Part shown: positions 28,501 to 41,258 of the stretch, in pieces
Position numbering within the stretch: position 1 is the stretch's first letter
How the letters are laid out: the number at the start of each line of letters is the position of its first letter
Origin: Xestospongia bergquistia
Lineage: Eukaryota > Porifera > Demospongiae > Haplosclerida > Petrosiidae
Direction of reading: 5' to 3'
Assembly: GCA_963965975.1 (NCBI GenBank)
Contig: OZ014422.1
Span: 186,001 to 250,000, forward strand
Length of the DNA: 64,000 nt
Program-made: the position numbers and the translations under genes
Notes under the pieces: model-generated
What the model was told of the DNA's origin: nothing
Databases searched by the model: none
Seen by the model: only the letters and a program-made list of their open reading frames with translations

Positions 28501-30082
28501 GAGAGGCAGTAATGAATTGTGATACACAGTTCCTCTCAATAGAAAGACTTCAGCAAATGGAAAAGTTTGCACCAGATAAAAGAGAGGTTATATAGACTTG
28601 TAATGTCATGATGTGATCATTCTTCCTATTAGTGTCTGGGATATGCTCCATACCTCAATGATCCATCTGTCCTTAATCCTTCAGATAGGTTCTCTTTAGA
28701 GGTAGGTATGTTACCATGACAATCGGTATGTACTTTTCTCTATCACAGATGAGTACTATTCCACAGTATAGAGACAGATTACAAGCTATGATTTTTAAAT
28801 TACACTTCTTTGAGAAACTTCAAGAAATCCAACCAGTGAGTATCAAAGCAAGTACATCAAATTGGTCTAACTTGTTTTACCAGGATCTATATGCTATTAT
28901 TGATGCTTCACAGCAGTTACGAAACAGTAAAAAATTAAAGAAAATTTTAGAGGTTACTATATAATTTTGTATTTATATTATTACCTATTATTATTGTAGA
29001 TGGTATTGGCTATTGGTAATTATATGAACACTGGAATAGCTGCTCAAGGATTTCGTATCCACTTTCTTCAACAAGTACTACCAGTATTACCTCCATTACT
29101 AATATATTTTGCTTGTATAGTTAAAAGAACACAAAACAACTGATAAAAAATCATCTCTATTGAACTTTCTGGTCAACACTGTTGATCGTAAGTTTCCTCA
29201 AGTTATTGATTTTGCATCTGATCTGAAATCAGTCAAAACTGCAGCTAGAGGTCAGTCCACATGTCACATGACAATCACATGATTTATATATTTAGTATCG
29301 GGTGAGACATTGGAATTGGAAGTATCCGAATTGAGAGATGGTTTAAATGTAAACATGTAGTGTTGTTACTAAAAATATTAATTGTCTTTATTTGTAGGAA
29401 TTGAAACGGACATTACAAACTATTGACACAGATCATGATCCATCTGATAGATTTATTACAGTGATGAAGGTAGTATTAAATTCATTAAATTATCATCTAA
29501 TTTATAAATTATCCAGCCATTTATTTCAAAAGCTGAAGTTGAAATATCTTCTCTTGTTAAATTATACAACGAAATGAAAATAGAATTCACTAAGACAGCA
29601 AAATTTTTCAGTGAAGACCCTACAAAAATTCAAGTAGACAATTTCTTTTGTACATTTGCAGTATTCATAGTTGATTTTGAGGTCAGTATTATTAAAGAAT
29701 TTGTAAAATTTTGAGAACTTTATTACTAGAAAGCTCTAACTCAGATGAAAAAATCTAAAGAAGAAGAACTACAAAAGGAAAAGAGACAACAGCAGAGAGC
29801 TGTAAGTCAACTACCTACACCACCCACACATCTAATTGTATTATTTAGAGTATTCAATACACCAAGAAAGAAGAGCGAGAGATACAAAAAGAACCTGTTG
29901 TTGTAGATCTTAGACACTATCTTGCTCAAAAGGCAGCTTCTAGAGATTCAGACATCCTATTAGCAGCTGCTGAATCACTTCAAGACAGTAGACCAAATAG
30001 TACAGATTATCAGAGTATATTTCCCTCTGCTATTAGTGAAAAGGACCAGACTGAACTTATTGATAAAGAAACATTTTTTTAA
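25570..30082 (+). CDS. GRID2IP: Delphilin-like formin (PDZ/HHD repeats + FH1-FH2)
   Basis: Starts at ATG 25570 (MATNEGWPEAFGFSL). Order read from exons: PDZ1 (GFSLNYGAPCVVHWIEEGGS... VGDVLVEVDGEDV), PDZ2 (GFGLTFRGDCPVYVRSVD... GDLLLEINGTAV), a harmonin-homology-like helical domain (HFHEKLNYYLQ... LLQPRDLAQFDAL), PDZ3 (GSFGFSISGNAPVFIRSVD... GDYLLEINNVDV), a second such domain (AFKEKVHCEMEEVL... LLPEEDRAEFDRL), a poly-Pro FH1 (about 28005-28100), and a full FH2 (VNWDKLQG... FKLHFFEKLQEI... LAIGNYMNTG... GFRIHFLQQLK... LNFLVNTVDRKFP). Paired PDZ and HHD modules before FH1-FH2 are specific to delphilin, a postsynaptic actin nucleator/elongator in vertebrates. Ends with TAA at 30080-30082, 79 bases before the converging Kelch gene. 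Confidence 0.9.
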
Positions 30083-30160
30083 GTACATATTAGGCCAATG
30101 TCATGATATTACACACAAAATGTATACAAAAAAGAGAATTATAAAGTGACATAATTATTA

Positions 30161-31912
30161 TTATAAATCAATTACAGCAATACCAGCAGCTGCTCTACAA
30201 GTCTGCATTGAAGCAACTACTTCCCACATATTACTAACAGGATCATACATTTCTGCTGAACGAAGATAAGAAGGGCCATTAATACCACCCACAGCAATTA
30301 AATTGCTCCCAAAAGAACACAATGATACTCCATCTCTTGCCGACATCATTGGAGCAGCTGTTTGCCATTGACCAGTGCGTATATCTAAAAATTCAACAGA
30401 ATCAAGTCTTGACGTGCCATCGTTTCCTCCAGCAACAAAGATTTGTTGGCCAAGTACAGCTACGCCAATACCAGCACGAGGTTTGCTAAGGGGAGCTATT
30501 GTTAACCAGCGATTGACATGTGGGTCATAACACTCAACAATACTGAGGAATGATGTACCATCATTGCCTCCAAAAACATAAAGTTGACCGTCAAATACAG
30601 CTACCCCAGGAAAACTACGACGAGTGCTCATGTTAGCAATATTGTTCCATATATTTTTATCAGGATCAAAACGCTCAACAGTATTTAGACAAGAGCGCCC
30701 ATCATAGCCACCAGCTGCACACATAGCTCCACCCAGAACTCCCACGCCCACTCCAGAACGGCAAGTCCCCATTGGTGCAACAAAAGACCAAAAATTAGTA
30801 GCTGGATCAAAACATTCTACACTACTTAATCTTAATGAGCCATCTGATCCACCTACAGCATATACTTTACCTTCTAACACACCCACACCTAATTGCTGAC
30901 GACGTACTATCATACCAGTAGCTTCATGCCATTGGTTTTCTATTAATGAGTACATTTCTACTGAGCGTGTTATACTTTCTGAGGATTCTTTTCCTCCTAC
31001 AGCATACAAAGTACCAACAGTTGATTTACGAGGATGAAAACGAGGAGAAGTAGATCTTAAATTGCGTTGTGAGGGCAATAAATGGTATCGTTTAGCTTCA
31101 TCCACTAAGTCTCGACATTCAGAACTAGATCGAATGAGAGGTTCAGTGTCTACGGTATCCATAAGAAATGGTACAGATAGCATTGGTAGTCGGATATGAG
31201 CTAGGAGCTCAGGTAAGTGTTGTGAGCGTTCACTAGGATCTTGTTTAACCCAATCCATAACAGCAGTATATACTTCTTCTTCTCTAGATACTTTCAGATC
31301 AGTACTAGATATGAGAGAGGCAACATTTTCAGAAGTACTACTTAAAAATTCTGTTCCAATAGCTACCTGCTGAAAATATTTACGAGCAAATTTATCAATA
31401 TCTTCTGAGACTTGAGAACAACCATTTGCTTCAACAAAAGTCTTTATACCAAGACAATTAGAGACATCAAGTTGTTTCATAAGAAATGAACAACACAACT
31501 CCTGTACTTCAGTGATTTGTAAGAGAGAAGAGGCTGACAATATCTCTTGTACATTATCAACAGTTAATTCAATCTCACCAGAGTAAGCAAAATCGACAAG
31601 AGATGATAATATATCTGAATTCATATCTCTTATTTCTACAACATCTTGATTACTTTCCATCAACTCATGAGTGAACATAGCTTGGAAATATGAACTAACT
31701 GCTGCTAATATCGCACGATGAGTTGGAATCTCCCGATCACCAGCTCGTAACACAACATCACATAACTTCCGATGTGATCTTAAGGCATGTACTTTACGTA
31801 ACACTTCTTTGTGAAAGTTAACTTGTTCCTGAGCTCCTACAGGAGGTGACTGTTCTGTTGAAGCTGGGGTTGTGTCTTCCAACTCACTAGCAGAAGAAAG
31901 TGGTTCCGTCAT
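30161..31912 (-). CDS. BTB-BACK-Kelch protein (KLHL17/20-like), intronless coding region
   Basis: 583 residues in one exon. BTB domain at about residues 45-150 (LCDVVLRAGDREIPTHRAILAAVS, FAYSGEIELTVDNVQEIL), BACK domain to about 270 (LDVSNCLGIKTFVEANGC), then six Kelch repeats with GG and spaced Tyr/Trp (LYAVGGKESS, VYAVGGSDGS, MCAAGGYDGR, LYVFGGNDGT, IFVAGGNDGT, LIAVGGINGP). Such proteins are substrate adaptors for CUL3 ubiquitin ligases. BTB plus the six-blade composition is closest to remembered KLHL17/KLHL20, but I cannot separate KLHL2/3/17/18/20 by eye. A 5' UTR intron ending directly before the ATG (acceptor TTTAAG) is possible. The single coding exon is unusual here, where other genes have many introns, and is compatible with ancient retroposition. 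Confidence 0.93.
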   Translation of the reverse strand: MTEPLSSASELEDTTPASTEQSPPVGAQEQVNFHKEVLRKVHALRSHRKLCDVVLRAGDREIPTHRAILAAVSSYFQAMFTHELMESNQDVVEIRDMNSDILSSLVDFAYSGEIELTVDNVQEILSASSLLQITEVQELCCSFLMKQLDVSNCLGIKTFVEANGCSQVSEDIDKFARKYFQQVAIGTEFLSSTSENVASLISSTDLKVSREEEVYTAVMDWVKQDPSERSQHLPELLAHIRLPMLSVPFLMDTVDTEPLIRSSSECRDLVDEAKRYHLLPSQRNLRSTSPRFHPRKSTVGTLYAVGGKESSESITRSVEMYSLIENQWHEATGMIVRRQQLGVGVLEGKVYAVGGSDGSLRLSSVECFDPATNFWSFVAPMGTCRSGVGVGVLGGAMCAAGGYDGRSCLNTVERFDPDKNIWNNIANMSTRRSFPGVAVFDGQLYVFGGNDGTSFLSIVECYDPHVNRWLTIAPLSKPRAGIGVAVLGQQIFVAGGNDGTSRLDSVEFLDIRTGQWQTAAPMMSARDGVSLCSFGSNLIAVGGINGPSYLRSAEMYDPVSNMWEVVASMQTCRAAAGIAVIDL

Positions 31913-32599
31913 CTTAAAGGAATTAAAGTACTAGTAATAAGAGATTCATGAAATAAGAACTGACCTCCTGTGAAGTGATATAATCTTTAGGGGTTTTAAT
32001 CTCGAAGTTTGTGTAGTAATGTTTTCTTTTGTTGATTGGGGACAAATGTAGGTGCGGCTCTTTAGGATTACTCCGTATACTTTGAGTAGCCTGGTGTTTT
32101 TTTTCATTTCTGACATTCTGTAATTGATAATATAAAATAGACAGAAATGGACATCTCTTTTGTGTTATTTGATAGTTGTGTCTGTAATAAAAATAACTGG
32201 TTTTAAATTAAGCTCAATTTTCTCTTTAACTAAGTTCGTATAACTTTGGATATTGATTGTTAGTGGGCGTGGGCATAATTAACCACACACTGTAGTTTTA
32301 AGTGCGAGAAGAACTAGCCCTTACTGAAGAGATTCATATAAAATTTGATTATCAAGACGTTGTTTGTTGTAAAAAGAACCACAAAGAGGCTCTAAAGGTA
32401 AGTGAAAAGTAACTGATAATAATGACAGTCGAAATCGCACGAACAATTTAGCGCTTTGTTCCGTTAAAATAGTATATTGTATTTTATGTACTAGAATAAT
32501 TATACTGTCGACTATCAATTAATAATAATATTATGTTAATATTATTGTGTTTTAAAATACTCAATTATATATATGAGGCTCTTTCCTTATTAGCTCATA
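31913..32599. other. Divergent intergenic region, Kelch gene / G-alpha gene
   Basis: 687 bases holding two presumed promoters and the Kelch gene 5' UTR. AT-rich. I see a TATATAT stretch near 32565 about 30 bases before the G-alpha ATG but no other strong element. No additional gene is supported. Confidence 0.45.
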
Positions 32600-33354
32600 A
32601 TGGGAGGGTGTGTGAGTGTTACTCCTGAGGAGAGAGAGGCCAAGCAGCGGAGTGCTATTATTGATCGTGAAATCAGACAAGCAGCTAAAGATTATGAAAA
32701 CACTATCAAAATTTTATTACTTGGTAAGTCATTAATCAGTTTTGTCAGTAGTCTCCTTCTTGGAACAAGTTTTGAAGTTTTGTGCGCGCACACGCGGGTG
32801 TGTGTGTGTACATGTAATGGATTATTTTATGTTAGTTACAAGTTAAAAAGTACATTGAATGTCAACTACACACAATGTTTGTTGTGTTCATGTTATATAA
32901 ATAGAAGTTCCTGTTACTAAAAATAGCACTCTCCATTATTACTACTGTGTGGGTAGCAGTTAATTCACAGTTGTTACAACTATTGCGTGAAGGAATTTAA
33001 ACAGAATTTTTACAGAAATAAGTTTTTCCACACAAGTGTTCATAACTTCAACATGTGGTTTACTAAATTATGACTTTAATTTATCTATTATTAAAAACAG
33101 TTGCTAATAATCCAATTTTGATGTAATCTAAGAAGGATCTCTGTTGCCATTAATAACACGAACAGATGTACTGTTCTGTTCCATCCAAAATAAAAATCAT
33201 ATTAACATATGTTCTCTCTCATTTACAATTTATAGGTGCTGGTGAGTCTGGGAAGAGCACTGTAGTAAAACAGATGAAGATTATTCATGGAGATGGATTT
33301 ACACCGCAAGAGTTAGAAGGTTTTCGAGTAAGTTTATAACATTTGCATTAGTAT

Positions 33355-33449
<95 letters not shown>

Positions 33450-35020
33450 GCCTGTAATATTTGGGAATTTAGCATCATCAATGCGTGTTGTAATTCAAGC
33501 TATGACAAAATTGGATATACAATATGAAAATCCTGAAAATGAAGTTAGTTATATTTTGAATGAAAAAACATTTGTTGCTATTTGTTTTACTGAAAGACAA
33601 CAACATAATTAAATAAATTGAACAGTTTATTTTGTATCTCTTTATGTCATCATCATAACATTGTTTAGGAGAAAGCTCAGGTTATCTTAGGAGTGATGAC
33701 CAATATTCCTACGTTTGATAAACTACCTCCTGAGGTTATTGACGCCTTTCAATCATTATGGGCTGATCAAGGTATCAGAAAATGTTTTGAAAGAGCTTAT
33801 GAATACCAATTAAATGACTCTGCCCCTTAGTAAGTTTTGTGTCATGTGAGTGTCATGTGACTGACTGGTTTTTTTTTTGTAGCTACTTTTCTAACATGGA
33901 TCGAATCTTAGCACCTGGTTACACACCTACTGAAGATGATGTCCTGAGATCTCGTGTTCAGACAACTGGTATTATTGAAACTGCCTTTAAAATGGGCAAA
34001 CTTACCTACAGGTAAGATGTGGGCTCTAAATAGAATAAGTTTACACCACAAGTCGATAATTATACATATTGTTCAAACTTGTAGTATAGATAAGGTTAGG
34101 ACTTTAAATAGAAAAAAGGTATAATTTTCGCCAGAAGTCATTAATCATATTATACTACATTTGGTAATTGAAGTCTACTAAGTATGACACACTACCCACA
34201 TAACTGTGTAGGTTGTATAGTATAATAGTCATACACGATGAGGTCAAAAAGTGGTATGGATTCTTTGTAGTATCAAGGATTGTGACTGTATCACTAAGTA
34301 GAATGTTTGCTTTGTAAATCAACCTCATATCCTGTTATATCAGACAGGTGTATACTGGTACCACATATGTAACCTCTTTTAGGATGGTCGATGTTGGAGG
34401 ACAAAGATCAGAGCGTAGGAAATGGATCCAATGCTTTGATGATGTACGAGCTGTTTTGTTTGTTTGTGCTCTTAGCGGTTATGATATGACATTGTTTGAA
34501 GATGGGAAGACAGTGAGTGACATCATATGACATCATAGGTGTATTTGTTGTTCTTTAGAATCGTTTAGAAGAATCACTGAACTTATTTCAAGCTATTTGT
34601 AATAACAAGTTCTTTATCAAGACATCTATGGTACGTGTGTGTGTGTCATTAGTTCTCTCACCTATAACTCCACCCCTTTTTTCTTATTAGATCCTCTTCT
34701 TAAACAAAGTGGATCTGTTCCGTGAGAAACTCTGCAATGCTGATCGTCACCTACGTCTCTTCTTTCCACAATATACTGGTTAGTAATTGTAATAACTATT
34801 TGAACTGGTTTATCTTGTTTTATATTCAGGTCCTGAACGTGATGTCGAAGCAGCTGCTGTCTTTATTCAGGAGATGTTTCTAGAGCGCAATCTCAATAAA
34901 AACAAAATCGTTTATCCTCATTTTACAACAGCTACAGATACATCCAATATACGAGTGGTTTTCAAAGTAGTACTTGATACCATTATCAGAGAAAACCTCG
35001 AAGCTGCAAACCTACTTTAG
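32600..35020 (+). CDS. Heterotrimeric G-protein alpha subunit
   Basis: Start MGGCVS fits the N-myristoylation pattern (Gly2, Ser6) with a nearby Cys for palmitoylation. P-loop GAGESGKST spans the second exon. The helical domain follows, then [14 protein letters not shown] (switch I, with the Arg that cholera toxin modifies in Gs), [12 protein letters not shown] (switch II, catalytic Gln), the NKVD guanine motif and TTATDTSN (usual TCAT, here Thr for Cys). The C-terminus [10 protein letters not shown] lacks the Cys at -4, so it should not be a pertussis-toxin substrate. The sequence has Gi/o-like features but is divergent; a sponge-specific class is plausible. Exon 3 begins at 33451, directly after a CT microsatellite that supplies its polypyrimidine tract. 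Confidence 0.95.
33358..33448. repeat. (CT)n microsatellite forming a 3' splice tract
   Basis: About 90 bases of CT repeat ending at TAG 33448-33450, the acceptor of the third G-alpha exon. Confidence 0.95.
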
Positions 35021-35508
35021 TTCAGTACTATCATATGATATCCACATGATAGTCACATGACTGCTTTAATAAGTAGCTTCTTTCTTAAATTACACACACG
35101 CCTGGTATGTACAAGTTTTACAAACTTATTTCTTTTAGTAGTATACTACCTACATACGTGACTTGATCTCTATGTAGTAATGTTATATGTTATATTATCT
35201 CTAACTGTTGTGTGTTAATGACTGAACTATAATGATCATGTTATATTGGTTCTCAATTATTAATATTTTTGTTAAACTTTTTGGGAAAAGAAAAGCTTTT
35301 ATTCTAATAAATGCCCATCTCACTATGACTATTCTTGAGCAGCTGTGCAGATATGTAGGTATATTATGTTATCATATTGTCTGTCAGTTATGTATTTCAC
35401 AGGTCACTGATGGGACTGGTTAGGTTAATTGTTAATTGGATTATCACTCAAAAACAAAGATTTTCTGTGACCTGGTCACAACTTCATTTCATAACTAGAT
35501 TTAGTGTA
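35021..35508. other. Intergenic region G-alpha / TXNDC11
   Basis: 488 bases between two genes on the same strand. It holds the G-alpha 3' UTR with an AATAAA near 35306 and the TXNDC11 promoter. A paired TCATATGATATCCACATGATAGTCACATGA-type element lies at about 35022-35051. No gene is seen. Confidence 0.5.
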
Positions 35509-38326
35509 ATGTTGGTCATTGTTCGTATTCTTTTTTTACTTATTAATCTTCTTACATCTTTCAAGTGAGAGGGAAATACAAAATATGTCTTCTATATTAC
35601 TGACTATTACTTTAGTTCTGTTCAGCCAACTCAAGAAGAGGGCTATCCAGCTAACACTCTCCTATCTGTTTTTCCACCAAATCAATCATGGGTTATTGAC
35701 ATATATAATGGTTCGTTAGCAACACTCAATAATCTTTTAATGGGTGTGAATGTTGCCATGGTGATGATGTATGCCCCCTGGTGCACCCATTCTGCTTCAG
35801 CTGCAAAAAATTTTCTAGAAACGGCAAAATCACTGGAAGAAAGAGATGTAAGTAAATACAATGAATATTCTATCTGTTTGATATTTTAGGTTATGTTTAT
35901 CGGTCTAAATTGTTGGGAGGTCACTGGAGAATGTCGGCAGAAAGAGGGAACTTCTATGTACCCTCGTCTTGTCGCTTATCGTACCCATATACGTGGTCGA
36001 TTGGATTATTATGGAGACAAGGGACAAAGAGCTTTGGTAGGTGGAGCTTAGTTTGTACATATGATGATACTTCAATAGGAACAGTTTGCATTGAAATTAT
36101 TATATCCAATAATTTATATTACATCATCAAACCAGTTGAACGAGTTATTAGGAGTGGAAGAGGTATTTCTTTGATCTCTATATATACATATTATGCATTG
36201 TCTCAAGATAATTGTGGTCAGTTATTTTGATTTCTCTACTACTGATATGTTACCACCTGCTGGCTATTTAAATTATTATTTAGCAAGTCTATTAGCACTT
36301 CAAATAGGTATATAAATAAAATAATATATTACTTATTATTAATACATTACAGATCCTCAAACTAGCCTATATAGAACACCTTGTTTTGCTATTGTGACTA
36401 ACCCTCATGTAGCAGCTGAGTTATCTCTCATAGACACTCCCTCTATAATAGCTATATCTCTTGAAGGACATATTAAAGTAAATAATTATAATATTAATGT
36501 AATAAACTATATTGCTTTAGACATATGCTGGTCCGTTTCAACAAAATCACATATATGAATGGGCTATAACTATGTCACAATTAAAGGTAATATAATCCTC
36601 CTTTGTATCTATTATAATCTGTTATTAGAGAGTACGTCAAGTTGTCCCATCAGGGAACATCTCCTATCTCCTCTCACAACCAGTAGCTTTGTTGTTCATT
36701 CCATTGTCACACACTGACCCATCACTCAGACACATGATCACTCAAGTAATCATTGATATTATATAACAATGAAATATGATTATCTTGTACTGTGTAGTAT
36801 CATCTTGCAGCTATCGATATATCTTCTACTGCTATAACACATACTTTATCATGCAAGAGTCTACGTCATCTTTCTTCTCTGACGTGTTTCCCTCCCTGTG
36901 TGTCTGATCAATTAATTTGTTTACCTCTTTGTGAATCCATACATCAGCTATCGTATTGTCCTGTTTTTAACCCTTTGTTTCCTAATCATTTTTATCCCTC
37001 TTTGACAAAATTATATTGCCAAGAGGGTGTGGAAGTGGGAGGAGTTTCTGGTGGCTGGCCACCTCCATGTCAATTAATGTCTTTGCAATTTTTTGTAATT
37101 GATTCATCTCGTTATTGGTCATTGGCTGAAAGTATAGGCGTGGTTGAAGGGCGTGACCAACCTATGTTAATAATTGCTGATTACAAGGTATAATAATCAC
37201 GTGTGATTAGTACATGTACATTATTAATTATATAGTATCGTCAACAATACAAATTTAATATCACTATTAACACAACTGTTAATGATTACTGTAAGTTAAT
37301 TGTATCATTTGAGCTTTACCCCTTTCTCCACCCACGCAGGGAATATTTTAGACCAAGTAGTGATGGGTAGAGCTCCTCTAATCTATCGAAGTGGGCGTGG
37401 CAATAATACATATCAAGTAACAGGTTATATACATGAGATTACAACTGACAGTTTCCATGACGATGTATTAGCTATTACAGACAAAGTAAGGTTATGGATT
37501 TTGTTTGTCAGCAGAGACCACACCCATTAATTATAGGTAATCCTGTTAGTCCATTATGCTCCATGGTGTCTAGCTTGTAGTCATATTTGGCCACACCTTT
37601 ATTCCTTGAGTGCTTACTTAAAAGACCACCCACACATCAAATTAGCTAGGTGAGTGTGGTATTTCAATATCATATTAAGTATTTGACCTATTCCATTTAT
37701 AGAATTAATGGAGAAGAAAATGATCTCCCATGGTGTCATGTACCTGCATATTATCCATCAATTGCCCTTTACCCAGTAGGAAGGTAATATATGATGTAAT
37801 AATGATGTAATAACGATATGGGTATCATTACCATATTAGGAAATATCATCCAGTATGGTATTCCAGTAAAATGATATTGAATATTTCAAATATTGTAGAG
37901 TTTATAGCAAATTATGGAAAGATAAGTTTAAAGGTTAATGAGGAGGAAGAGCAAGAGGTGTGGTCTTTTAACCATTGGGAAAATATGGGTTGGTATTTGT
38001 GGCAAATAGCAGAACGTGAGAAGAAGATATTAGAAACAAGCAATAGAGAATTAGCAGACGAAATTAAATGGTTACGTCACAAATTAAAACAACTTGAAAA
38101 TCAAGACAACAACAACAATCTTTACTCTCTGTTAGCACAAGTTGATACTCTTATGAACAAACTAATGGGTAGCAAGGAGGGTGTGGCTATTGATGACAGT
38201 AACAACAAGGAAGGTGTGGTAACTGTCAACGATGATAACAAGGAGGGTGTGGCCACTGAAGCCAAAGTAATTGATGTGATAAAAAAAGGTGAAGATAATC
38301 AGAGAACATGTCCTGTTGAGAGATAA
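35509..38326 (+). CDS. TXNDC11: Thioredoxin-domain protein TXNDC11
   Basis: The ATG at 35509 opens a signal peptide (MLVIVRILFLLINLLTS) that splices (GT at 35565) to 35616 in frame. The protein should enter the ER, where vertebrate TXNDC11 assists redox and ERAD (with EDEM) and DUOX maturation. The first thioredoxin-like domain has YAPWCTHSASAAKNF, with one of the two usual cysteines missing. Then come FIGLNCWEVTGECRQ, the middle domains and a last thioredoxin domain with YAPWCLACSHIWPHL (CLAC), followed by ARINGEENDLPW. A coiled coil (REKKILETSNRELADEIKW) and an acidic low-complexity tail with repeated KEGV units end at the stop 38324-38326. Domain order and the ENDLPW motif fit TXNDC11. Confidence 0.88.
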
Positions 38327-38498
38327 TGTATCGATTAATTTATTTTCATTTCTATTAATTTTCCGCACAATTTTAGTAGTCAGAATGAAGGGGTTGGGTC
38401 TCTCAAATTCACCAGTAACTACTATAATTTGCAAAATAATCTAAAAATTTAAAACTGATGAATTATGTGATAATAAAAACAAAAAGGTTATAATTGCC

Positions 38499-38544
<46 letters not shown>

Positions 38545-38967
38545 TAACAATATAATAATAATAATACAACCAGTACTAAATAAATGAGATATTTGGGGCT
38601 ATGGAAAAATATCAATAGGACTACATTTTGTAATACATCAAAGACATTGGTCTATCCAACCAAAAGATTAACACATCAATAAAACAAAAATAATTATTAA
38701 ATCAATGGATTTCCCATTTATTATAACCAGTCTGCTTGTCATGTGACAATCACATGATCAAGCCAGCTGGATCTACACATACAAACACTAGATGATTGTG
38801 ACAATGGGATTATAATACAGTGGACAATTGAAATAAGATTAAACCATCTAACCAATAACGAACTAAAACAAGAGGGACATCCTCTAATTGGCATCTAGTT
38901 TTAGAGTGAAAAAGAGAAAAAACTGGAGACTACCTACATTATTTGAAATCCTATAATAATATATGAA
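38327..38967. other. Convergent intergenic region TXNDC11 / UNK
   Basis: 641 bases of AT-rich 3' UTR-type sequence with an (AAT)n microsatellite at about 38502-38570, a candidate AATAAA near 38578 (plus strand) and TTTATT (AATAAA on the minus strand) near 38717. A paired CATGTGACAATCACATGA element lies near 38739. No gene is seen. Confidence 0.5.
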
Positions 38968-41208
38968 CTATGGTGGAGAAATCTCCGGTAATAATACTGT
39001 CACTCGTTGGGCAACCCGAGCATTACAATGTGGACAAACTGGTTCTTGTAACCCGTCTGAACACCGTTGACATAACACACAATGTTGACAAGGTTGGAAC
39101 AATACAGATCGTGGTAATTCCATACACTTGATACACAATATAGCACGTTGTGAACTAATACTCTATTGTGAAATAATACAATAATAACACACACAAATAC
39201 ACACAGAGAGGATATGAATACTCACATCATTTAGTTTATCCAGATCACTTCTTAAAAGTATTCTTAACTGATCTAACTGTGAGACAGGTAATTGACGTAG
39301 GTTAATCCCTTCCATTAACACTCGTAATGACTGAGATGTTTTTATCTTTGTTTCTAGATCTTTGACTTGTTCCTCTAACTACAATAAGATGACATAGTAA
39401 TAGATACAAAATAAAACATACTTTGTCTCTCTCTTTAGATAATTTCTCTCTTTCTTTTTCTATACTTTCAGCTCGTTTGATTGCTTGCTCCGCCTCTATT
39501 TTCCAAGCATCACAAGCTGTTTTAGCTTGCTTCCATGATTCTTGCCATGAACTTAGAGTAATACGAGTTTGTTTTAACTCTTCTCTTAAACTTGTTATCT
39601 CATGTTTATCAGCTGAAGGAAGCTACAGTAAATTAAAAATATTTTATTCAACAAAAAACCACACCCACCATTGCACCAGGTCTAGCAGGTGAACCAAGGG
39701 TCTTCCCTGGTGCAGACTGAGTGACAACTTGTGCCATTGTCATCCCTCGTGACTGACCACTACTACTACCTGGAGTCTGTGGGATAGGAGACATGGCTGC
39801 TGCTGATGCCAGAGGGGATGTGGGCGTGGTTAAACCTAAGTTGGTTTGTAACGGTTGTATATGATGAGGTGCTGGAAATGGAGATAGAGGTCCGAGAGTA
39901 TTAAAACCGAGTGATGAAGAAAAAGGAGATTGCAATGTCTGCAAAAATCCATGTGCTACTGGAGATTGACCTAACACTGTAGTACTATTATTGATAACCT
40001 AATGAAATAGTTGAATAGATAAATGAACAGATAAATGATCTGACCTCATGATCACCAAAAGGATTTGAATCTCCTCCTCCTAGTTGAGTGGTAGGATCTA
40101 ACTCTTCAAGTGATAAGTCCTCCATTGATTGACCAATAGTAGCTTCTAATGCATCACTAACACTAGATGGTAAACTGCTGGCTTGAAACTGATTATTATC
40201 AGGACTGAATCCCGATGTAGTCACGGGAACACCACCGACAAATGATAATCGAAGTAGACTCTAATAGTCAGAAATGGGCGTGGTCATGTCAGTAAATGGG
40301 TGTGGTTATTTGCTTACCTGTTTTCTTCTTTGCTTTTCAGTTTCATCTAAACTACTATCACTTTCAATAGCATGTAATTGTTTTTTGAGATATGCCTAAT
40401 AATTAATGATAATGAAGTATTTCCTCCTTTATGTGTCAAATATCTTAAGTGTGTGTGTGTGTGTGTGTGTTTAGAAAACTGTGTTGTATATCAACAAGAA
40501 CTGAAAGTGTTCTATAAAATGACTAATAAGTCCCTAAAAAACACTGCCCACCTGACTATCTTCTTCTCCTAAGCTTTTACTTCGTACTTCAGCTCCAGGA
40601 GCACGTTGGAATGAGGGCATATCAGGATGAGATGGGGTAGCAGCTGACAAGGGTCTCTGAGATCCGATAGGTTGTATAGCAGAGGAATCCAATGGATCTA
40701 AAGAAGTCAAAGACTGGAGAGAGATAATACTATTAACAAGTAACAAAATCATACTGTAGTTTCTGGAGTCATGGGTTCTTCAGTAAGTTCTCTGGGAGCT
40801 GAGAGTTCCTCTGTTGATAGAGATATAATGAGTGGGTGGAGTCATTATTAACTTACTATCATCGTGAGCAAACGCACAAAAAGGTCCTCTTGGACAATAT
40901 CCAGTAGACTGAACATCATTACATCGAGTTGACTTGTATATCTAGTGAATGAACACGTAGATAATACAATGGACACATTAGTAATAATATTAATCTTGAC
41001 ATGGATTGACAAGATATATTAATTACTTCAGGATGGAATTGTTGTTCAGTTCTTGTGTGGCAATATGAACACTGATCACTTTGTTCACAGTTTATAGGAT
41101 CGCTCCATTCATCATTAACTTTGACATCAGGACATGGTGTTGATCTGTGAAACCAAATGAATTGATACAACAACTATTAGAAAACAACATCATATCTTTA
41201 AAACAAAC

Positions 41209-41258
<50 letters not shown>

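Noticed and set aside
30161-31912. Kelch gene as a recent retrocopy of a local gene
   Set aside because: No intron-containing parent seen in the window and no poly-A tail or target-site duplication noticed; single-exon KLHL genes are not rare.
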